Positions 28,317 through 37,321 of a stretch of 64,000 nucleotides of DNA are shown here, in pieces. Positions within the stretch are counted from its first letter, which is position 1. Every line of letters begins with the position of its first letter. The notes under the pieces were generated by a model. It was not told the DNA's origin. It did not search any database and saw nothing but the letters and a program-made list of their open reading frames with translations. This DNA is from Agromyces mangrovi (GTDB taxonomy: Bacteria; Actinomycetota; Actinomycetes; Actinomycetales; Microbacteriaceae), in contig NZ_AP027737.1 of assembly GCF_030296695.1 (NCBI RefSeq), positions 2,604,001 through 2,668,000 on the forward strand, in the 5' to 3' direction. The translations under genes were made by a program, and so were the position numbers.

Positions 28317-30964
28317 ATGAACCCGGCACCAGACGGGATTCGTACTCCCGACCAGCGCCTGCGCGTGTTCGTCAGCTCCACCCTCAAGGAACTCGCGCCC
28401 GAGCGTCGCGCTGCCCGCCGGGCCATCGAGCAGCTGCACCTCGCTCCGGTCATGTTCGAACTCGGCGCCCGCCCGCATCCGCCCCGCGACCTCTACCGGG
28501 CGTACCTGCGGCAGAGCGACATCTTCGTCGGGCTCTACGGCGACCAGTACGGCTGGGTCGCCCCCGACGAGCAGGTCTCCGGGCTCGAGGACGAGTACCG
28601 GCTCGCCCCGCCGGACCTGCCGAAGCTCATGTACGTGCGTCGCAGCGGCACGCGCGAACCGCGTCTGGCCGAGATGCTCGCCGACATGAAGGACGACGAC
28701 CGCACCTCCTACGTGTACTTCGACGACGCCGACGAACTGGGCGAGCTCGTACGCACCGACCTCGCCACGCTGCTGGCCGAGCGGTTCGTGCACGCGGCCG
28801 CCGCGGTGCGCGCCGACGACCCGCCGCCGCCCGCCGCGCCGCTGCCGACGACCCGCATGCCGATCATCGGCCGGGAGGACGAGCTCGCGCTCGTCGCGTC
28901 GTTGCTGGCGCGCGACGACGTGCGCCTCGTCACGCTCACCGGTCCGGGCGGCATCGGCAAGACCCGACTCTCGATCGACGCGGCCCGAACGGCCGGGGAG
29001 CGGTACGACGACGGCGTCGTGTTCGTCGATCTCGCGGCCGCGACGGATGCCCCGGGCGTCGAGTCCGCGCTCGCCGCGGCGCTCGGCGTGCGCGATGCCG
29101 GCGACGGGCCGATCCGCGAGAAGGTGCACGTCGCGCTCGGCGAGCGACGACTGCTGCTCGTGCTCGACAACGTCGAGCAGGTGGTCGACGGGGCCGCCGA
29201 CGTGCTCGTGCCGCTGCTCGCGCGGGCGGGGCGCGTGACCGTGCTCGCGACGAGCCGCATCCTGCTGCGCCTCCGCGGCGAGCACGCGGTCGAGGTCGGT
29301 CCGCTGGCGGTGCCCGACGCGGTCACCGACGACCCGCTGGAGGCGGCCGAGCACCCGGCGATCGCGCTGTTCACGCTGCGCGCCCGCGCCGTGAAGCCCG
29401 ACTTCGAGCTCACCGACGAGAACACGGCGGCGGTCATCGCGATCTGCCGGGCCCTCGACGGCGTGCCGCTCGCGATCGAGCTCGCTGCCGCCCGCGTGCG
29501 GCTGCTCACCCCGGCCGACCTGCTCGACCGGCTCGACCGGAGCCTCGCGGTGCTCGCCGGTGGCGCGCGCGACCTGCCCGCCCGGCAGCGCACCATGCGC
29601 TCGACGATCGACTGGAGCACGCAGCTGCTCACCGCCCCGCAGCGGGCGCTCCTCGCCCGGCTCGGCGTGTTCGCCGGCCCGTTCTCGTTCGAGGGGGCCG
29701 AGTGGATGGCCGACGACGTGCCCGATGCGCTCGTGCTCGACGACCTGGGCGCCCTGGTCGATGGCAGCCTCGTGCACCAGCGGGAGCGCGCCGACCACGC
29801 CGCGTTCCGCATGCTGGTGGTGGTGCGCGAGTACGCGCACGAACTGCTCGCGGCCGAGGCCGACGACGCCGTGCAGCGCGCCCGCGAGCGCCACGCCGAC
29901 TGGGTGCTCCGGCTCGCCGACGAGGCCGAGCTCGCGCTCGAGGGCGATGCCCAGCTCGACTGGATGCAGCGGCTCGCCGACGCGACCGGCGACATCCGCG
30001 CCGCCGTGCGGTTCCTGCTCGACGAGCGGCGGTGGGAGCCGGTCGCCGAGCTGACCTGGGACCTGTTCGTCTACTGGTGGATCGGCGGGCACCTCGGCGA
30101 GGTGCGCGGGTGGATGGACGAGGTGCTCGACCGCGCCGAGACGCTCGACGACCGCACCCGCGCCATCGCCCTCTACTTCACCCGCGCGATCGGCTTCTGG
30201 CAGGACGAGACGGGCGACATCGCCGCCGACCTCGACGAGAGCGCGCGCCTGTTCCGCTCGGTCGGCGAGCCGAGCGGCGAGGCGCTCGCGCTCATCTCCT
30301 CGGCACTCGCCGTGCTCGGGGCGCCGCAGCCCGACGTGGCGCGCGCCGACGGGGCGCTCGCCACGAGCCTCGAGCGGTTCCGCGAGGCGGGCGACCGCTG
30401 GGGCGAGGCGATGGCGCTCGTGACGCTCGGACGGGTCGCGATCTTCCGGCAGCAGGTGCCCGACGCGATGGCGCGCTTCGACGAGAGCCTCACGGTCTCG
30501 CGCCGGCAGGACGACCGGCTCGGCGAGGAGATCGCGTTGCACCACCTCGGCTGGGCCGACCTGCTCGTCGGCGACCCCGCCGGCGCGGGGGAGCGGTTCA
30601 CGCAGAGCCTCGCGCTGGCCGTCGAGCTCGCCCACGACGAGGGCATCGCGTACGGCCTCGAGGGCGAGCTCGCGGTCGCCGCCTCGACCGGTCGCATCGC
30701 CCGGGCGGGCGTGCTGCTCGGGGCATCCGAGGTCGTGCGCGAACGCACCGGCCTGTACAACGCGCAGTCGTTCAGCTTCCACCGCCCGATCGTCGACGGT
30801 GTCCGCGCGACCGCGGCGGGCGACCTGCTCGAGCGGGCGCGGCTGGCCGGGCGGGAGATGCGCGTGGACGACGCCGTCGCGATCGCGCTGGAGGATCGCG
30901 ACCCGGAGCTGCCCGAGGAATCCGCTTCGACCGCCCCCGACGCAGTCGGCGAGGCCTCCCGTGA
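28317..30964 (+). CDS. DUF4062-STAND ATPase-TPR protein, frameshifted near its C-terminus
   Basis: About 882 residues. Residues 15-105 are a DUF4062 (TIR-like) domain, RVFVSSTLKELAPERRAARR and SDIFVGLYGDQYGWV. A STAND/NB-ARC ATPase follows (Walker A GPGGIGKT at about 209, Walker B LLLVLDNVEQ, then GVPLAIELAAARVRLLTP), and TPR-like repeats fill about 600-850. No DNA-binding domain was seen. NLR-like signalling or defence is possible. The unbroken frame runs to 31682 over the next gene, which is implausible; one extra base in the C5 run at 30934-30938 puts the stop at 30964 with a GTGA overlap. ATG at 28317. Confidence 0.8.
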
Positions 30965-31809
30965 CGCCCCCGCCCGTCGTCGCCGACGACCGCGTGCTGA
31001 CCTACACCCGCGTGCTCGCGGTCGTGATCGTGCCCTTCCTGGTCGTCGCGGCGGTGCTGCTCTACGTGTTCCCCGGCTCGACCGACGTGACCTTCTCGTG
31101 GACCGTCGTGCCGGCGCCGAGCGCGATGTTCCTCGCGTCGGCGTACATCGGGGGCATCTGGTTCTTCCTGCTCGTCCTGCGCGTGGGCCGCTGGCACCGG
31201 GTGCGCCACGGGTTCCCTGCCGTGCTCGTGTTCGCCACGCTCGCGGGCGTCGCGACCTTCCTGCACTGGGATCGCTTCCACTTCGGGCACGTCTCGTTCA
31301 TCACGTGGGTCGTGCTGTACGTCACGACGCCGTTCCTCGTCGCCGCGGCGATGCTGCTGCAGCGCGGGCAGGACCCGGGGACTCCCGAGCAGCGCGACGT
31401 CGACATTCCGAGGGGCTGGCGGATGCTGCTGGTCGTCGTCGGCCTCGCCGCGACCGTCACCGGGCTGTTGCTCTTCGTCGTGCCCGACCTGCTCGTCGAC
31501 GCGTGGGGGTGGGAGCTCACGCCGCTCACCGCGCGTATCGTGGGCACCGTGCTGACGCTGCCGGGGATGGTCAACGTGTGGATGCTGCGCGACGCCCGCT
31601 GGTCGGCGTACCGGTGGGTGTTCCAGGCGCAGCTCGTGAGCCTCGGGGCCATCCTGCTCGCCGTCGCGCTCGCCTCCGGTGACCTGCTCTGGGATCGCCC
31701 GGCCGCGTGGATCGTCACCATCGGATTCGCCGTCTCGTTCGTCGCGTACCTCGCGTTCTACGTGGTGTTCGACCGCCTGGCCCGCCGAGCCGCGGGCACG
31801 GCGTCGTGA
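30961..31809 (+). CDS. Hypothetical eight-TM membrane protein
   Basis: A 282-residue integral membrane protein with about eight hydrophobic segments, for example VLAVVIVPFLVVAAVLLYVF, WRMLLVVVGLAATVTGLLLF and AWIVTIGFAVSFVAYLAFYV. No family recognised. The GTG at 30961 overlaps the inferred stop of the STAND gene and its own stop overlaps the PHP gene start (GTGA), so the three are translated together. It might provide a membrane anchor or effector for the STAND protein, but that is conjecture. Confidence 0.75.
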   Translation: MTPPPVVADDRVLTYTRVLAVVIVPFLVVAAVLLYVFPGSTDVTFSWTVVPAPSAMFLASAYIGGIWFFLLVLRVGRWHRVRHGFPAVLVFATLAGVATFLHWDRFHFGHVSFITWVVLYVTTPFLVAAAMLLQRGQDPGTPEQRDVDIPRGWRMLLVVVGLAATVTGLLLFVVPDLLVDAWGWELTPLTARIVGTVLTLPGMVNVWMLRDARWSAYRWVFQAQLVSLGAILLAVALASGDLLWDRPAAWIVTIGFAVSFVAYLAFYVVFDRLARRAAGTAS

Positions 31810-32837
31810 CCCCGCTCGCCGCGCTCGAGGAGATCGCGTTCCTGCTGGAGCGCGACCTCGCCTCGTCGTATCGCACGAAGGCGTTCCGCGGTGCGGCCGC
31901 GGCGATCGACGGCGTCTCCGACGAGGAGCTGCGCGCGCGGGCGGCCGAGGGGTCGCTGAAGCGCATCGCCGGTGTCGGCGACCGGACGGCCGGCGTGATC
32001 GCCGAGGCGCTCGCCGGCGAGGTGCCCGAGTACCTGCGCGACCTGCGGGAGAAGCTGGGGCAGGCGGTGCCGGATGCCACGGGGCTGCACGCCCGCCTGC
32101 GCGGCGACCTGCACTCGCACAGCGAGTGGTCCGACGGCACGACGCCCATCGCCACGATGGCGCGCGCCGCCGACCTCGTCGGGCTCGAGTACCTCGTGCT
32201 GACCGACCACTCGCCGAGCCTGCGCGTCGCGAACGGGCTGTCGGCCGAGCGGCTGGCCGAGCAGCTCGACGTCGTGGAGGCGTTGAACGCTTCGCGCGCG
32301 GGCGACGGTGGTGCGCGGGTGCTCTCCGGCATCGAGGTCGACATCCTCGAGGACGGCTCGCTCGACCAGACCCCTGCGGTGCTCGCGCACCTCGACGTGG
32401 TCGTCGCGAGCGTGCACTCGAAGCTGCGCTCCGAGCGTGCGGTCATGACCGAGCGGATGCTGCGTGCCATCGAGCATCCGTTCACCAACGTGCTCGGGCA
32501 CTGCACCGGCCAGAAGGTCGAGGGCGGCCGGGTGCGCCCGCCGTCGGAGTTCGACGCCGAGGCCGTGTTCGCCGCGTGCGCCGAGCACGACGTCGCGGTC
32601 GAGATCAACTCGCGGCCTGAGCGGCGCGACCCGCCCGACGAGCTGATCGCGCTCGCGATCGAGGCCGGATGCCTCTTCAGCATCGACTCCGACGGCCACG
32701 CACCCGGGCACCTGTCGTTCCTCGGCCTCGGGGCGGCGCGCGCCGAGGCGGCCGGCGTCCCCGAGGACCGCATCGTCACGACCTGGCCGGTCGAGCGCCT
32801 GCTCGAGTGGTCGCGCGCGGGGCGCACCGCGGCCTGA
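31806..32837 (+). CDS. PHP-domain phosphoesterase with helix-hairpin-helix (PolX C-terminal type)
   Basis: A 343-residue protein resembling the C-terminal half of PolX. Helix-hairpin-helix elements come first (LKRIAGVGDRTAGVIAEAL, about 55-75), then a PHP metal-dependent phosphoesterase with LHSHSEWSDG, LTDHSP, VVASVHSK, NVLGHCTGQ and FSIDSDGHAP supplying His and Asp ligands. The polymerase-beta palm of full PolX is absent. Likely a nuclease or phosphatase on DNA ends or small phosphoesters. GTG start fixed by the 4-bp overlap with the membrane-protein gene. Confidence 0.87.
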   Translation: MTPLAALEEIAFLLERDLASSYRTKAFRGAAAAIDGVSDEELRARAAEGSLKRIAGVGDRTAGVIAEALAGEVPEYLRDLREKLGQAVPDATGLHARLRGDLHSHSEWSDGTTPIATMARAADLVGLEYLVLTDHSPSLRVANGLSAERLAEQLDVVEALNASRAGDGGARVLSGIEVDILEDGSLDQTPAVLAHLDVVVASVHSKLRSERAVMTERMLRAIEHPFTNVLGHCTGQKVEGGRVRPPSEFDAEAVFAACAEHDVAVEINSRPERRDPPDELIALAIEAGCLFSIDSDGHAPGHLSFLGLGAARAEAAGVPEDRIVTTWPVERLLEWSRAGRTAA

Positions 32838-32916
32838 CGGGCGCGGTGTGCCTGACGTTCGGCCGGGCGGAAACGTTGGCTGGCGCATCCGCCACCGCGT
32901 TCGGGAGGATGTCGGC

Positions 32917-33534
32917 ATGCCCACACGTGTGCTCGCCGCTGCCGTCGCGCTGGTCCTCGCCGCATCCCTCGCCGCCTGCGCATCGCCCGGCTCGGGCCTC
33001 GGTACCGACATGGGCGGCGACGGCATCCCCGAGCCGATCCCCGCCGGCGACGTGATCGGCCAGGGCACCGTGCTGCAGGAGGGCGACAGATCCGCCCAGT
33101 TCTGCATCGGCGCGGTCATGGAGTCGTACCCGCCGCAGTGCAGCGGCATGCCGCTTTCGGCATGGACGTTCCCGGAGGGCACGTTCGAGGAGGCGTCCGA
33201 CGTGCGCTGGGGCACGTACGCGGCGGTCGGTCGGTGGGACGGCGAGTCGTTCGAGGTCACCGGCGAGGTCGTTCCGCTGGCGCTCTACTCGCCGCCCGCG
33301 ATGATCGACGAGCGGCTCGACGAGGCGAACGCCGGTGCGGGCGACGAGGCGACGCTGACCGAGATCCAGGACGAGATCGCGGGCTTCGGCAACGACAGCA
33401 TCCTCTCGACGTGGCAGCAGAACGGCTACGTCGTCGTGCAGGTCCGCTACGACGACGGCACCCTGCAGGGCTGGCTCGACCAGCGTTACGGCCCCGACCT
33501 GGTCGCCGTGCAGTCCGCGCTCGTCGACGCCTGA
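32917..33534 (+). CDS. Hypothetical lipoprotein
   Basis: A 205-residue secreted protein with an N-terminal signal (VLAAAVALVLAASLAAC) ending in the lipobox LAAC, so it is probably lipid-anchored outside the membrane. Three Cys remain in the mature part counting QFCIGAV and PPQCSGM regions near the start. No family recognised. GGGAGGA lies upstream of the ATG at 32917. The gene is separate from the PHP operon (79-bp gap) and is followed by two hairpin repeats. Confidence 0.75.
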   Translation: MPTRVLAAAVALVLAASLAACASPGSGLGTDMGGDGIPEPIPAGDVIGQGTVLQEGDRSAQFCIGAVMESYPPQCSGMPLSAWTFPEGTFEEASDVRWGTYAAVGRWDGESFEVTGEVVPLALYSPPAMIDERLDEANAGAGDEATLTEIQDEIAGFGNDSILSTWQQNGYVVVQVRYDDGTLQGWLDQRYGPDLVAVQSALVDA

Positions 33535-33612
33535 CGCGCCGCCGCGCCGCCGGACGCTCGGGCCCGTACGCTGCCCTGTCGCCCGTCGTCGCTCCGTCAC
33601 CTCCGTGCCGTC

Positions 33613-33668
33613 GCTGGTGCGCAATGCGTGGTCATCCGGCCTCATTCACGCACTCTGCGCACCCGCGG
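33613..33668. repeat. Hairpin repeat family C, copy 1
   Basis: Imperfect palindrome in the 256-bp gap between the convergent lipoprotein and TIM-barrel genes: GCTGGTGCGCAATGCGTG pairs with a right arm starting CACGCACTCTGCGCA. First of two tandem hairpins; apart from them I see nothing else in the gap. Confidence 0.65.
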
Positions 33669-33685
33669 CTGAGACGGCCGGTCGC

Positions 33686-33741
33686 CGCTGGTGCGCAAAG
33701 CGTGGTTCCGGCGTGGGGAGACCACCGTTTGCGCACCAGCG
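33686..33741. repeat. Hairpin repeat family C, copy 2
   Basis: Left arm CGCTGGTGCGCAAAGCGTGG and right arm starting ACCACCGTTTGCGCACCAG pair over about 21 bp with one two-base swap (GC against CG), around a 13-base loop. It follows copy 1 by 17 bp, giving a tandem pair like those of family B. Confidence 0.75.
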
Positions 33742-33790
33742 AGCGGGGGCGGAGTCGGCAGGGTGCGGCAGGGGAGTGGTGAGCGGGGCG

Positions 33791-34669
33791 TCAGGCGGGG
33801 ACGGATGCCGCGAGGTGCGGCGCGACCGCTGCGCCGAACGCGTCGGCGGTGCGGCGCGCGACCTCGTCGAACGGGGTGGCCCAGATGTCGGCGTTGAAGA
33901 GCTCCACCTCGATGTCGCGGTCGTAGCCGGTCGCCTCGACCGCGGCGGTGATCGTCGCGAAGTCGATCACGCCGTCGCCGGGGTAGTGGCGGCCCATGAG
34001 CACGTCGGCCGGCAGCGGCGTGGCCCAGTCGCACACCTGGTAGGTGGCGATGCGGCCCGCCGCACCCGCACGGGCGATCTGCGGCAGCAGCTCCGGGTCC
34101 CACCAGACGTGGAACGTGTCGACGACCGCGCCGACCACGTCTGCGTCGAAGTCGTCCGCGATGTCGAGCGCCTGGCCGAGCGTCGACACGACGCACCGGT
34201 CGGACGCGTACATCGGGTGCAGCGCCTCGATCGCGAGCGTCACGCCCGCAGCGGCGGCCGCCGGGGCGAGCTCGCCGACCGCGTCGCGCACGCGCTCGCG
34301 CGCGCCCACGACGTCGCGCGAGCCCTCGGGGAGCCCGCCGCCGACGATCACGAGCACCGCGGTCGACCCATCGGCGCCCGCGGCGGCGAGCGTCGCCGTC
34401 TCCTCGATCGCACGCAGGTTGTCGTCGATCGACGCTCGGCGCTCCGCCCCCTCGGGCATCGTGAAGAACCCGCTGCGGCAGTGGGTCGAGAGGCGCAGGC
34501 CCGAGTCGGCGAGACGTGCCGCCGACTCGGCGAGGCCGAGCTCCTGCACGGGCTCGCGCCACGTGCCGATCGACGCGTAGCCCGCGCCGAGCACGGCGTC
34601 GATCGCCTCGGGCAGCGACGCGTGCTTGATCGTGCCCTGGTTCATCGAGAGGCGGGGATGCGCGCTCAT
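33791..34669 (-). CDS. Sugar phosphate isomerase/epimerase (TIM barrel)
   Basis: A 292-residue xylose-isomerase-like TIM barrel (AP endonuclease 2 family fold). SIGTWREPVQELG near the start, the metal-ligand regions LAIEALHPMYAS, VVDTFHVWWDPEL and YQVCDWATPL, and EVELFNADIWA at the end are typical of sugar isomerases/epimerases such as IolE/IolI or hydroxypyruvate isomerase. Third gene of a minus-strand operon with Gfo/Idh and DUF993; the ATG overlaps the DUF993 stop by four bases. It likely acts on a keto-sugar produced by the dehydrogenase. Confidence 0.86.
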   Translation of the reverse strand: MSAHPRLSMNQGTIKHASLPEAIDAVLGAGYASIGTWREPVQELGLAESAARLADSGLRLSTHCRSGFFTMPEGAERRASIDDNLRAIEETATLAAAGADGSTAVLVIVGGGLPEGSRDVVGARERVRDAVGELAPAAAAAGVTLAIEALHPMYASDRCVVSTLGQALDIADDFDADVVGAVVDTFHVWWDPELLPQIARAGAAGRIATYQVCDWATPLPADVLMGRHYPGDGVIDFATITAAVEATGYDRDIEVELFNADIWATPFDEVARRTADAFGAAVAPHLAASVPA

Positions 34670-35883
34670 GCGAGCACCTCCGCGGGCTCGGCTGCGGCCT
34701 CGGCCGGGGCATCCGTCGCCTCGAACACGCCGTTCAGCGTGAGCAGCGAGTGCCAGCGGGCCGCCGCGAGCTCGGGCCGCTCGAAGGCGCCGCTCGCGTT
34801 CGCGAGCCGCACGATCTCCGACAGGTGCGGGAGGCTGCGCGCGGCATGCAGGCCGCCGACCATCTGGAACGCGGCCTGGTGGCCGTTCAGCCAGGACAGG
34901 AACGCGACACCGGTCTTGTAGTAGAACGTCGGCGCGGCGAAGATCTGCCGCGACAGCGCCTCGGTCGGCTCGAGGATGCGCCGGTACTCGACCGGGTCGT
35001 TCGCGTCGAGCGCCTGGATCGCCGCCGACGCGTGCGGGGCGATCGCGGCGAACGCGCCGAGCAGCGCGTCGGAGTGCCCCTGGTCGTCGCCGGCGATGAG
35101 CCCGACATAGTTGAAGTCGTCGCCCGTGAACATGCGCGCCGACTCGGGAAGCCGGCGGCGCACCGCGATCTCGGCGTCGGCGTCGAGCAGGCTCATCTTC
35201 ACGCCCGACACCTGCTCGGCGGATGCCTCGATGATGTCGACGAGCGTGTCCGAGGCGGCATCCGTGTCGGTCGACCCGAAGTAGCCCTCGAGCGACGGGT
35301 CGAACGCGGTGCCGAGCCAGTGCAGCACGACGGGCGCACCGGCTGCGGCGAGTACCTCGCGGTACACGCGGCGGTAGTCGTCGGCCGACTGCGCGGCGCG
35401 CGCGAGGTGGCGGCTGGCCATGAGCACGGCGCCCGCGCCCGCGTCCTCCGCGTGGTGCAGCTGCTGCTTGTACGCGTCGATCACGTCGTCGAGCGAGACC
35501 TGCTCGGCCTCGAGGTGGTCGGTGTTCACTCCGACGACGAGCGCGCCGCCCGCCGAGGCCGCCTCAGCGGCGCTGCGGGTGATGAGCTCGCGCGTCGCGG
35601 CCGGGTCGAGGCCCATGTTGCGCTGCGCGGTGTCCATCGCGTCGGCCACGCCGAGCCCCCACGAGTACACGTGGTGGCGGTAGGCGAGCGTCGCGTCCCA
35701 GTCGATCTCGGCGGGCTGGCCGGGGGTGTTGTCGGCGTGGGGCTTCGGCACGACGTGCGCGGCCGCGTAGGCGACACGTGAGCGCAGCGGATGCCTCGGG
35801 CGGGCGAAGTCCGGCGCCGCGGCGAGCTCGACCGCGGAGGTCGTGCCGTCGGGGGCGAGCAGGGTGAGGGCGGTCACGGTCAC
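34666..35883 (-). CDS. DUF993 family protein (DHDPS-like aldolase fold)
   Basis: A 405-residue DUF993 member. HHVYSWGLGVADAMDTAQRN, VVGVNTDHLEAEQ, VVLHWLGTAFDPSLEGYFG, GVKMSLLDA (with a Lys at the place of the DHDPS Schiff-base Lys) and YKTGVAFLSWLNGHQAAF are family features. Related in fold to dihydrodipicolinate synthase, so an aldolase or dehydratase step on a sugar acid is plausible but unproven. Middle gene of the operon; ATGA overlaps on both sides mean tight coupling with the dehydrogenase and isomerase. Confidence 0.85.
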   Translation of the reverse strand: MTVTALTLLAPDGTTSAVELAAAPDFARPRHPLRSRVAYAAAHVVPKPHADNTPGQPAEIDWDATLAYRHHVYSWGLGVADAMDTAQRNMGLDPAATRELITRSAAEAASAGGALVVGVNTDHLEAEQVSLDDVIDAYKQQLHHAEDAGAGAVLMASRHLARAAQSADDYRRVYREVLAAAGAPVVLHWLGTAFDPSLEGYFGSTDTDAASDTLVDIIEASAEQVSGVKMSLLDADAEIAVRRRLPESARMFTGDDFNYVGLIAGDDQGHSDALLGAFAAIAPHASAAIQALDANDPVEYRRILEPTEALSRQIFAAPTFYYKTGVAFLSWLNGHQAAFQMVGGLHAARSLPHLSEIVRLANASGAFERPELAAARWHSLLTLNGVFEATDAPAEAAAEPAEVLA

Positions 35884-37091
35884 GCCCCCGCGCCGGAGAG
35901 CTCGGGCTCAGCGGCATCCGCTGCGCTGTCGGGGGCACCCGAGACGGTCACCTCGGGCACCTCGATGCGGCGGCCCTCGGCGCTCGAGGCCAGGCCGGTC
36001 TCGGCGAGCAGCATGCCCCGGGCGCCTGCGAGGAAGTCGTAGTGGTTCGGGGCGTCCTCGACGACGTGGCGGATGAAGTCCTCCCACTGCACCTTGAAGC
36101 CGTTCTCGAACACCTCGGTCTCGGGGGTCTCGAGCCAGGTCGACGCGTAGTCGATGGTGTCGGGGATGTCGGGGTTCCAGACCGGTTTGGGCGTTGCGTT
36201 GCGCGGCTGGATCTTGCAGCCGAACAGCCCGACGACCGCCGAGCCGAGCGTGCCGTCGACCTGGAACTCGACGAGCTCGTCGCGGTTGACGCGGGTGGTC
36301 CAGCTCGAGTTCAGCTGGGCGGTGATGCCGCCCGCGAGCTCGAAGATGGCGTACGCGGCGTCGTCCGCGGTGGCGGCGTAGGGCTCGCCCTGCTCGTCGA
36401 CGCGCCGGGGGATCTCGGTGACGGCCTTGGCGTAGACCGACTCGACGCGGCCGAACAGGTTCTCGAGCACGTAGTTCCAGTGCGGGAACATGTCGACGAT
36501 GATGCCGCCGCCGTCCTCCGACCGGTAGTTCCAGCTCGGGCGCTGGGCCGGGTGCCAATCACCCTCGAACACCCAGTAGCCGAACTCGCCGCGCACCGAC
36601 AGGATCTGGCCGAAGAAGCCCGAGTCGATGAGGCGCTTCAGCTTGCGCAGGCCCGGCAGGTACAGCTTGTCGTGCACGACGCCGTTCTTGACACCGGCCT
36701 CCTCGGCGAGGCGGGCGAGCTCGAGTGCGTCCTCGAAGCTCTCGGCGGTCGGCTTCTCGGTGTAGATGGCCTTGCCGGCGGCGATGGCCTTCTTGATCGC
36801 GGGGAAGCGCGCCTTGGTCACGAGGAAGTCGGCGTAGATCTGCCAGCGGGCGTCGGCGAGCGCGGCGTCGAGGTCGGTCGTATAGTGCTCGATGCCGTGG
36901 CGGGCGGCGAGCTCGGCGAGCTTCGCCTCGCTGCGGCCCACGAGCAGCGGCTCGACCTGCACCTTGGTGCCGTCGGCGAGCTCCACGCCGCCCTGCTCGC
37001 GGATCGCGAGGATCGACCGCACCAGGTGCTGCCGGTAGCCCATGCGCCCGGAGGCGCCGTTCATGATGATGCCGATCGTCTGCTCTGCCAC
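35880..37091 (-). CDS. Gfo/Idh/MocA family sugar dehydrogenase
   Basis: A 403-residue NAD(P)-dependent oxidoreductase. The Rossmann loop region is NGASGRMGYRQH, the catalytic EKP motif is YTEKPTAESFED, and the C-terminal domain has DGGGIIVDMFPHWNYVLEN with the conserved Asp/His pair. Probably oxidises a sugar or polyol as first step of the pathway completed by DUF993 and the isomerase. First gene of its operon, preceded by LacI-like operators and divergent from the MFS transporter at 37322. The C-terminus is an acidic Ala-rich tail. Confidence 0.9.
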   Translation of the reverse strand: MAEQTIGIIMNGASGRMGYRQHLVRSILAIREQGGVELADGTKVQVEPLLVGRSEAKLAELAARHGIEHYTTDLDAALADARWQIYADFLVTKARFPAIKKAIAAGKAIYTEKPTAESFEDALELARLAEEAGVKNGVVHDKLYLPGLRKLKRLIDSGFFGQILSVRGEFGYWVFEGDWHPAQRPSWNYRSEDGGGIIVDMFPHWNYVLENLFGRVESVYAKAVTEIPRRVDEQGEPYAATADDAAYAIFELAGGITAQLNSSWTTRVNRDELVEFQVDGTLGSAVVGLFGCKIQPRNATPKPVWNPDIPDTIDYASTWLETPETEVFENGFKVQWEDFIRHVVEDAPNHYDFLAGARGMLLAETGLASSAEGRRIEVPEVTVSGAPDSAADAAEPELSGAGA

Positions 37092-37156
37092 GGGGTGTCC
37101 TTCGTCTCTCGTGATGGCCCCGCGATCGTGGCGGCAGTGGTGCGCCGCATCGATGC

Positions 37157-37171
37157 GGGAAAGCGTTTACC
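37157..37171. promoter_or_regulatory. LacI-type operator-like site upstream of the Gfo/Idh operon
   Basis: GGGAAAGCGTTTACC, a LacI/GalR-type half-palindrome centred on CG, 66 bp before the dehydrogenase start. Resembles the AAACGATTT-type sites near both LacI genes of this window, so one of those regulators may act here. Confidence 0.5.
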
Positions 37172-37257
37172 ACAGTGTAGGGCAGGTGGTCGGGCGGCGC
37201 AAGCGTCGCACGGGTCGAGGAAAACCTAACGAACGCTCGGGTTTCTGCTACGATGCG

Positions 37258-37272
37258 TGTGAATCGTTTCAC
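37258..37272. promoter_or_regulatory. Second LacI-type operator-like site, upstream of the MFS gene
   Basis: TGTGAATCGTTTCAC carries the inverted repeat GTGAA/TTCAC around TCG. It lies 50 bp before the transporter ATG in the same divergent gap; with the site at 37157 it could control both transcripts. Confidence 0.5.
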
Positions 37273-37321
37273 TGCCTGCCCGGCGCAGCGCCGGCAGCCG
37301 ACCGACAACGGAGTTCACGTC

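Noticed and set aside
28209..30782. Huge minus-strand frame running from the FAD oxidoreductase through the STAND gene
   Set aside because: Upstream of 28208 the translation is low-complexity and antisense to a clear ATPase; high GC removes stops in that frame.
30965..31682. C-terminal extension of the STAND protein over the next gene
   Set aside because: The extension is Arg/Ala-rich nonsense, while the other frame encodes eight TM helices; a one-base indel explains the missing stop.
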